Shown here piece by piece: positions 59,156-64,000 of a DNA stretch of 64,000 nucleotides. The translations under genes were made by a program, and so were the position numbers. The notes beneath the pieces are model-generated. The model had not been told where the DNA came from. It did not search any database and worked only from the letters and a program-made list of their open reading frames with translations. Origin of the DNA: CAYPNF01 sp964411985 (lineage in GTDB: Bacteria; Verrucomicrobiota; Verrucomicrobiia; Limisphaerales; J093); contig CAYPNF010000036.1 in assembly GCA_964411985.1 (NCBI GenBank), positions 22,773-86,772 on the forward strand, in the 5' to 3' direction. Every line of letters starts with the position of its first letter. Position 1 is the stretch's first letter.

Positions 59156-61108
59156 TTACTTGGCCTCGATAGGAGTTAGCGTGATATCCCGCAGGTTCAC
59201 TGCTTTCCACGCGGAGGGAGTTCCGTAACGAACCCGAATCTCCTGAGCGCCCGCCTGCTTGATCTCAAGGGTGCCGAAGGTCACCGGGCGGTATTCCTTC
59301 CAGCTCTTGGTCGCGCCCACGGGCGCGGTCAGTTTCTGGCCGACACCCTCCAAAGTCAATTCGCTGGCACCCTCACTGGCCGCGCACTCGGCCGAAACCT
59401 GGTAGCGACCCGCTTTCGGGAGTTGCACCTGCCAAGAGACCCAGTCGTTCTTGTTGTTCCAATAGCCTAGGTTCTCTTTGCCATCCGCCTCCTCCACCTT
59501 GAGCGAACCATGCGTCTCGGCGTCAGCAGGGGTGAGGATGATCTTGCCATCAGCACCAGGCCGAATCCTGTCCACCGGGATCGGGACCGGCTGAAGGTCT
59601 TTCCCTTTGATTTCAAACGTGACGGCGATGTCGCTGGTCTTTTGTTCCGGCAGCTTGATTTCCAGGGCCGTCTCCGTCTGAGTCCAGACCAGCTTCCTCT
59701 TATAGCCCAGCAACTTGACTGACTTCAGCACATTGGGCTTCGCCAAAGAGCGGAGAGTCAGTTGACCACCCGAGGGCCATCCGAGGGCGATGGCGTAGAG
59801 AGTTCCTTTCTTGGTGGTAAAGCGGACGTCGTTGGGCTTCAGCGCGAACGAATCGTTGAAGTCGCCCCCTTTGAGTTTGGTCGGCCCTTCTCCGAACAAC
59901 TGCCACGGCCGGGTACCGTAAATGGCTTCGCCGTTGACTGCCATCCATTCTCCCAACGTGACCAAAGATTTCTCCACATCCTCGGAGAGCGATCCATCCG
60001 GGCGCAATTCAACGTTGAGCAGCAGGTTACCGTTCTTGCTCACAAGATCCGCCAGCATACGGATGATCCAGTCCGCTCCGCGCGGTTTCCAGTTTCGATT
60101 GCAATACCAATCACCGATCGAAGTATCGGTCTGCCAGACATAGGGCTGGATTGCCGTCATGCCCCCGCGCTCCACATCGGGCACGCAGGTTTCCTTGACG
60201 AACTGGTTGTTCTCGGTGTTCCCGTGGAGGCTTTTGCAGTTGTAGACGGCTTCCAGTTTACCTCCATGGCGTTGGAGGCTGTCGTTGTAAAAATCCGCCA
60301 GCATTGTGCGGCCGGTCACGCCGAACGGCAGACCGCCATCCGTGTAGAGCAAGTCCGGGTGATACCCTTCCAGCAAACCATGAATGCGTTTCGACCACTC
60401 TGCATGCCAGGCGGTGTTGGTGCTGTACCAACCTGTGTCACCCGGCGCTGCGAGCGGATGGTAGAGGTCGGCATACTGTGGGTCGGCTCCGTCGTACGGC
60501 GCTCCGGCCTTAGGCCCGGTTTTGTCCGCCCGGTGGCTGGACTGGAACCAAGTGTAACTCGCACCCAGGTGTTCTGACACCCCAAATCTCAAGCCTTGCT
60601 TCTTTGCCGCCTTCTGCCATTCGCCGACCACATCGCGCTTGGGCCCCATGTTGACGGAGTTCCATCGGTGAAATTGATCGTTCCAAAGGGAGAAATTGTC
60701 GTGATGGGAAGCCATGCTAACAAAGTAGCGAGCACCCGCTTTACGGTAGAGCGCCATGAGACGCTCAGGATCCCATTTCTCGGCCTTCCAAAGTGGGATA
60801 ATGTCCTTGTAGCCGAACTCGGAGGGGTGGCCGTAGTGGTTCGTATGGTAGTTGTAATGACCGTTTCCCGGTTCGTACATGCCGCGGGCGTACCAGTCCC
60901 CATTCATCGGCACGGCCTGAGGACCCCAGTGTGCCCAAATGCCGAACTTGGCGTCGCGAAACCAGTCGGGGCACGCGTAACTCTTGAGCGAGTCCATGGT
61001 CGGCTGGAACCGTGGAGAGGCAGAGGAGGCTTTGTCGGCAGCCGCGAGGGAAATCGAAGCTGCGACGGCGAACGCGAGCAGGTGCTTGATGGTATGCATG
61101 GATTTCAT
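59156..61108 (-). CDS. Secreted alpha-L-fucosidase (GH29)
   Basis: Exported glycoside hydrolase of 650 aa. After a signal peptide (MHTIKHLLAFAVAASISLA) the GH29 catalytic barrel spans about 40-345: FRDAKFGIWAHWGPQAVP (His60), MASHHDNFSLWN (His135/136) and the nucleophile Asp257 in PDLLYTDGGLPFG. A C-terminal beta-sandwich (from about 430) and a carbohydrate-binding-like module (from about 510, NLGYWNNKNDWVSWQVQLPKAGRYQVS) complete the protein. It cleaves alpha-L-fucosyl residues from external polysaccharide, suggesting life on algal or mucin-type glycans. Confidence 0.9.
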   Translation of the reverse strand: MKSMHTIKHLLAFAVAASISLAAADKASSASPRFQPTMDSLKSYACPDWFRDAKFGIWAHWGPQAVPMNGDWYARGMYEPGNGHYNYHTNHYGHPSEFGYKDIIPLWKAEKWDPERLMALYRKAGARYFVSMASHHDNFSLWNDQFHRWNSVNMGPKRDVVGEWQKAAKKQGLRFGVSEHLGASYTWFQSSHRADKTGPKAGAPYDGADPQYADLYHPLAAPGDTGWYSTNTAWHAEWSKRIHGLLEGYHPDLLYTDGGLPFGVTGRTMLADFYNDSLQRHGGKLEAVYNCKSLHGNTENNQFVKETCVPDVERGGMTAIQPYVWQTDTSIGDWYCNRNWKPRGADWIIRMLADLVSKNGNLLLNVELRPDGSLSEDVEKSLVTLGEWMAVNGEAIYGTRPWQLFGEGPTKLKGGDFNDSFALKPNDVRFTTKKGTLYAIALGWPSGGQLTLRSLAKPNVLKSVKLLGYKRKLVWTQTETALEIKLPEQKTSDIAVTFEIKGKDLQPVPIPVDRIRPGADGKIILTPADAETHGSLKVEEADGKENLGYWNNKNDWVSWQVQLPKAGRYQVSAECAASEGASELTLEGVGQKLTAPVGATKSWKEYRPVTFGTLEIKQAGAQEIRVRYGTPSAWKAVNLRDITLTPIEAK

Positions 61109-61436
61109 AACGCGAGGTTCAGTCTCCCAGTCACCGGAGCCAAATAGAATGGCAGCAATTGACCAAAAGATGCCAATTCTTGACTTCGGTGGGGTTGCTC
61201 GCGCTCGGCCCAGTCTGGCAAAGACCCCTGATCCGCCAATTCTGGATCACAAGCTCTTGCCTGCTCTGGATCGTAGTCACTTCCTCGCTGTCCAGCACGG
61301 GTGCACGGCACGATCTCCCTTTTCTATTGAGTAATCTGCCCGAACTCGCTAACAGACCAGTTCAAAGCGCGATTCCTGGAGAATCAGGGCGCAAGCCGAA
61401 TCCAGTACAAAGGCCACTCTAAAAGATCTATCTGCC
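61109..61436. other. Divergent intergenic region
   Basis: About 330 bp between the fucosidase and the PEP-CTERM protease-like gene. I checked it for a sigma-54 GG-N10-GC element in both orientations and saw only partial matches (for example TGGCAG at about 61150 without a -12 box). No gene or hairpin of note. Confidence 0.5.
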
Positions 61437-62489
61437 ATGCATCTCAGTTCCGGTTCTCTCGGTCGCTGGCACTCTAAACCATTCCTGTTTGCCGGGAGTC
61501 TAGCCCTCGCGGTTTTCCACCCCTTCGCTTGCCATGGCGTGGTGTTCTACTCCACCTTCAATCCGGAGTATCACACTTCCGCTCCCGCAGAGGCCAGTTT
61601 ACTGAACAGCGGTTGGCAGTATCAGGGCACCTGGGGATCGTTTCTGGGTACCCCCATTGCCCCAAACCTCTTTATTACAGCATCGCATGTCGGGGGGAGC
61701 ATCGGAGACACCTTCACCTACCAGGGGCTGAGCTACACCACCACGGCGGCCTACACGAGCGGCACCAGCGATTTACGCATCTGGCAGGTTAACGCCGCAT
61801 TCGCAACCTACGCCCCACTCTATACCAGCGGCAACGAGGTGGGCCAACCGTTGGTGGTCATGGGGCGTGGAACGCAGCGCGGGGCAGAGGTGTTGAACCG
61901 TGATAGCCAGCCCGCTGGTTGGCTGTGGGGAACGGCGGATCAGCGGATGCGCTGGGGGGAAAATGATGTCGCCGCAGTCGTCGATGGTGGCACGTCCCTG
62001 GGCCAACTGCTCCAGGCCACCTTTGACCGACCCAGCGGCCCACGGGATGAAGCCCATCTCTCGATTGGGGATTCGGGAGGCGGCGTGTTCATCAAGGATA
62101 CTTCGGACGGACTATGGAAACTGGCGGGCATCAACTACGGTGTCGATGCCTATTTCAGTCTCACCGGCGGTTCTGAATCCGGCTTCAATGCGGCCCTCTA
62201 CGACATGGGGGGATTCTACGTTGGCACCCCGGCCAACTACACACTCCTAGCCAATACGGTGCCGGATGTTCCCAGCTCGTTCTACTCCACTCGGATCTCC
62301 TCCAATGCGGAGTGGATCAACGGCGTCATCTCTGCCGTCCCTGAGCCTTCCATGTATGGAGTGTTCATTGGACTCGGTTTGGCGGGACTAGCTACCTGCC
62401 GACTTAGCAGGCGACACTTTGGCTCTGACCAGGCTTCCAGCCACCCGAGAGTTGGGAGTGATAGACCGAAACCAGGGGACTCGCCATGA
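61437..62489 (+). CDS. PEP-CTERM trypsin-like protein with trailing extension
   Basis: Exported serine-protease-like protein of 350 aa. Signal segment near residues 15-34; catalytic triad His84 (FITASHVGG), Asp112 (SDLRIWQV) and Ser213 (SIGDSGGGVFI). The PEP-CTERM tail starts at VPEPS (301-305), then a hydrophobic helix and Arg cluster up to about 326. Unusually, 24 further residues (HFGSDQASSHPRVGSDRPKPGDSP) follow the normal end of the sorting signal, because the frame continues to overlap the next gene by 4 bp. Targeted by exosortase; substrate unknown. Confidence 0.85.
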   Translation: MHLSSGSLGRWHSKPFLFAGSLALAVFHPFACHGVVFYSTFNPEYHTSAPAEASLLNSGWQYQGTWGSFLGTPIAPNLFITASHVGGSIGDTFTYQGLSYTTTAAYTSGTSDLRIWQVNAAFATYAPLYTSGNEVGQPLVVMGRGTQRGAEVLNRDSQPAGWLWGTADQRMRWGENDVAAVVDGGTSLGQLLQATFDRPSGPRDEAHLSIGDSGGGVFIKDTSDGLWKLAGINYGVDAYFSLTGGSESGFNAALYDMGGFYVGTPANYTLLANTVPDVPSSFYSTRISSNAEWINGVISAVPEPSMYGVFIGLGLAGLATCRLSRRHFGSDQASSHPRVGSDRPKPGDSP

Positions 62490-63055
62490 GAACGACCCAA
62501 AGACTCTACGTGACCACACGAGAAGCCTGGCGGGATTGGCTGGAGAAGCACCATGAGTCTGAAGAGGAAATCTGGCTGATTTACTACAAGAAACACTCCG
62601 GTCGGCCGCGGATTCCCTATGACCATGCGGTGGAAGAGGCTCTGTGTTATGGTTGGATCGACAGTACGATCCAACGCCTGGACGAGGATCGGTTTGCGCA
62701 GCGGTTTACCCCACGCCGGAAGGGCAGTAACTGGTCTCAGCTCAACCTCCAGCGTATGCGAAAGCTGATCCAGGAGGGCAAAATGACCGCGGTAGGCCTG
62801 GCCAAGATCGATCCTCGCCTGTTGGAGAATGTTCCACCGTCGAAAGAGAGGAAGCACCTGGCTGTCCCAGCGTCGCTGACCGAGGCCCTGGCTGGGAATC
62901 CGGAGGCTGCCGCCTATTTCGCCTCGTTGGCTCCTTCACACCGGCGCCATTACATTATGTGGATCGAAAACGCCAAACGGGAGGAGACGAAAGTGAGGCG
63001 AGTTGAGGAGGCGCTGGCACTCCTGCAGCAGAAACAGAAGCTGGGGATGAAGTAG
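62486..63055 (+). CDS. YdeI/OmpD-associated family protein
   Basis: A 189-aa protein of the YdeI (bacteriocin-protection, DUF1801/OmdA) family. Distinctive segments: REAWRDWLEKHHESEEEIWLIYYKKHSGRPRIPYDHAVEEALCYGWIDSTIQRLDEDRFAQRFTPRRKGSNWSQLN and the C-terminal helix SHRRHYIMWIENAKREETKVRRVEEAL. It is a common stress-related family of unsettled function. Starts by ATGA overlap with the preceding gene. Confidence 0.9.
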   Translation: MRTTQRLYVTTREAWRDWLEKHHESEEEIWLIYYKKHSGRPRIPYDHAVEEALCYGWIDSTIQRLDEDRFAQRFTPRRKGSNWSQLNLQRMRKLIQEGKMTAVGLAKIDPRLLENVPPSKERKHLAVPASLTEALAGNPEAAAYFASLAPSHRRHYIMWIENAKREETKVRRVEEALALLQQKQKLGMK

Positions 63056-63074
63056 GCTGGCCACTTGAATTTCC

Positions 63075-63716
63075 ATGATTGAAGCCCTGATTTTCGACGC
63101 TGAAGGAGTGGTGATTGACACCGAGCCCATGTGGGATCGAGCTCAGGAGGTTTTCCTGGAGCGGCGCGGAAAAACCTATGAACGGGATCAGGTCAAGCCT
63201 TTGCTGAGCGGCCGATCGCTGCGGGAAGGGACGGAGATTCTGCGCGACGCTTACGGACTTGCCGGTGAGATCGAATCGTTAGCCCAGGAACGGATGGAGT
63301 TGGTAAGAGAGCAGTTAGAGCAGCATGTCCAGTACGTCCGGGGCTTTCCTGAATTCTACCGGCGGGTGGCCGTCGCCTATCGAACCTGCATCGGGACGGC
63401 GATGGCGGAAGACCTGTTTGGGGTTGCTGATCGGCGCCTGGGACTTTCACGGCTCTTTGAGGGCCGGATCGTGACCCTGTCGATGGTCGGTTTCCGCGCG
63501 AAACCCAATCCGGATTTGTTTCTGCGGGCGGCCCAGGAGTGCGGGGTGGCCCCGGCGAATTGCCTGGTCCTCGAGGATGCCCCGCATGGGGTAGAGGCCG
63601 CAAGACGTGCGGGGATGAAGTGCGTGGGAATTGCCACGACGTTTCCCCGGGAAAGGCTCCGAGGCGCGGACTTGGTGGTGGACAGTTTTGACGAGGTGGA
63701 ATTGGCGGACCTCTGA
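63075..63716 (+). CDS. HAD-family hydrolase, beta-phosphoglucomutase-like, atypical motif I
   Basis: Small HAD protein (213 aa) of the beta-phosphoglucomutase/phosphatase type. Motif I reads FDAEGVVIDTEP, with nucleophile Asp8 but Glu10 in place of the acid/base Asp of DxD. Motif II is near YRTCIGTA, motif III Lys in RAKPNPDLFLRAA, motif IV LVLEDAPHGVEAARRAGMKCVGIATT. The fold is complete; the D-to-E change could slow or alter catalysis, so sugar phosphate hydrolysis or isomerisation is only a family-based guess. Confidence 0.82.
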   Translation: MIEALIFDAEGVVIDTEPMWDRAQEVFLERRGKTYERDQVKPLLSGRSLREGTEILRDAYGLAGEIESLAQERMELVREQLEQHVQYVRGFPEFYRRVAVAYRTCIGTAMAEDLFGVADRRLGLSRLFEGRIVTLSMVGFRAKPNPDLFLRAAQECGVAPANCLVLEDAPHGVEAARRAGMKCVGIATTFPRERLRGADLVVDSFDEVELADL

Positions 63717-63780
63717 ACCAGAAACCACGCACTCGTCCGGAAAGCGTCGACAACCCTGTCTGAACGCGGCATTCAGGAGC

Positions 63781-64000
63781 GCCCCGTGGAAGTCCGCCAG
63801 GTCTTGGTAGGGACGGACCGCCGGGCCGTCCGTACCCCCGGACATCGTAGCGCGATGTCCCTACCTTCCATTCCCACCAGACGCCCCTCCCCACGAGTGC
63901 GTGCGCTCCTCACAGCACTGCTCCAAAAGCTCCGCCAGAACGGAACGCCCCGTGGAAGTCCGCCAGGTCTTGGTAGGGACGGACCGCCGGGCCGTCCGTA
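63781..64000. repeat. 166-bp structured repeat unit B in tandem, cut by the window end
   Basis: Two copies start at GCCCCGTGGAAGTCC (63781 and 63947), giving a 166-bp period; the second runs off the window. Each copy has GGTAGGGAC/GTCCCTACC outer arms (63806-63814 and 63857-63865 in the first), an inner GGACGG/CCGTCC hairpin (63811-63831) and GGACATCG/CGATGTCC hairpin (63840-63847 and 63853-63860). Homologous to the unit at 58983-59153. No gene. Confidence 0.85.

Noticed and set aside
63806..63866. Cloverleaf-like fold suggesting a tRNA
   Set aside because: Nested inverted pairs exist, but there is no CCA end, T-loop (GGTTCGA) or anticodon arm of tRNA type, and the unit is a multi-copy repeat.

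Overview
This window looks like chromosomal DNA of a Verrucomicrobiota bacterium, probably the Limisphaerales/Pedosphaera-type lineage. The grounds are combined: exosortase with PEP-CTERM targets, a secreted CAP/SdrD-like protein, a prepilin-type protein, a Tat-exported Gfo/Idh/MocA oxidoreductase, an alpha-L-fucosidase, a Ser/Thr kinase near an ECF-like sigma factor, and dense intergenic repeats with a 9-nt period. This is inference from gene content; no rRNA or other phylogenetic marker lies in the window, and I saw no tRNA or CRISPR array.

Layout. (1) 0-11.8 kb: an exosortase/PEP-CTERM neighbourhood with a secreted HtrA-like protease, a CAP protein, two CTERM-tailed proteins (one VPDGG type with a sigma-54-like promoter, one VPEP type), a hicBA toxin-antitoxin pair, a very large TPR lipoprotein like PrsT, a GxxExxY protein and the exosortase. 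These genes are separated by clusters of the 9-nt-period repeats. (2) 11.9-40.9 kb: one long minus-strand exopolysaccharide locus. It starts upstream at the phosphoglycosyl transferase (40.9 kb) and runs through WbpB/WbpD-like sugar enzymes, FemAB, a Wzc-like chain-length protein, a polysaccharide deacetylase, several glycosyltransferases, asparagine synthase, a beta-helix protein, a Wzy-like polymerase, an FrhB-like Fe-S protein, a pyruvyl transferase, an aminotransferase, a Wzx-like flippase, WbqC, an ATP-grasp/HAD fusion and FkbM. Two decayed gene remnants lie inside it. No outer-membrane Wza exporter is in the window. (3) 41-48.3 kb: regulation: a ribbon-helix-helix protein, a Ser/Thr kinase with an extracytoplasmic propeller-like half, an overlapping histidine kinase/response regulator pair, a sigma-like factor and an orphan hypothetical. 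(4) 48.4-54.9 kb: a GntR (YtrA-like) / ABC ATPase / secreted beta-propeller / prepilin-like / ABC permease operon with a recognisable promoter and operator. (5) 54.9-57.2 kb: a radical SAM protein coupled to an asparagine-synthase-like protein that lacks the glutaminase cysteine. (6) 57.4-64 kb: Gfo/Idh/MocA oxidoreductase, fucosidase, a PEP-CTERM trypsin-like protein, YdeI and a HAD protein, with 164-166-bp structured repeats.

How the parts fit. The exosortase, PrsT-like lipoprotein, FemAB protein and polysaccharide genes together form the standard exosortase-associated EPS system: the polymer is built on undecaprenyl phosphate, flipped, polymerised and length-controlled, while CTERM-tailed proteins are processed by the exosortase. 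The most distinctive features are the ATP-grasp/HAD fusion, the radical SAM plus Cys-less asparagine-synthase pair, the unusual GntR/ABC/propeller/pilin operon, the kinase with altered motifs carrying a REP-like hairpin in its coding sequence, and several families of structured repeats, one of which supplies the C-terminal tail of the exosortase.
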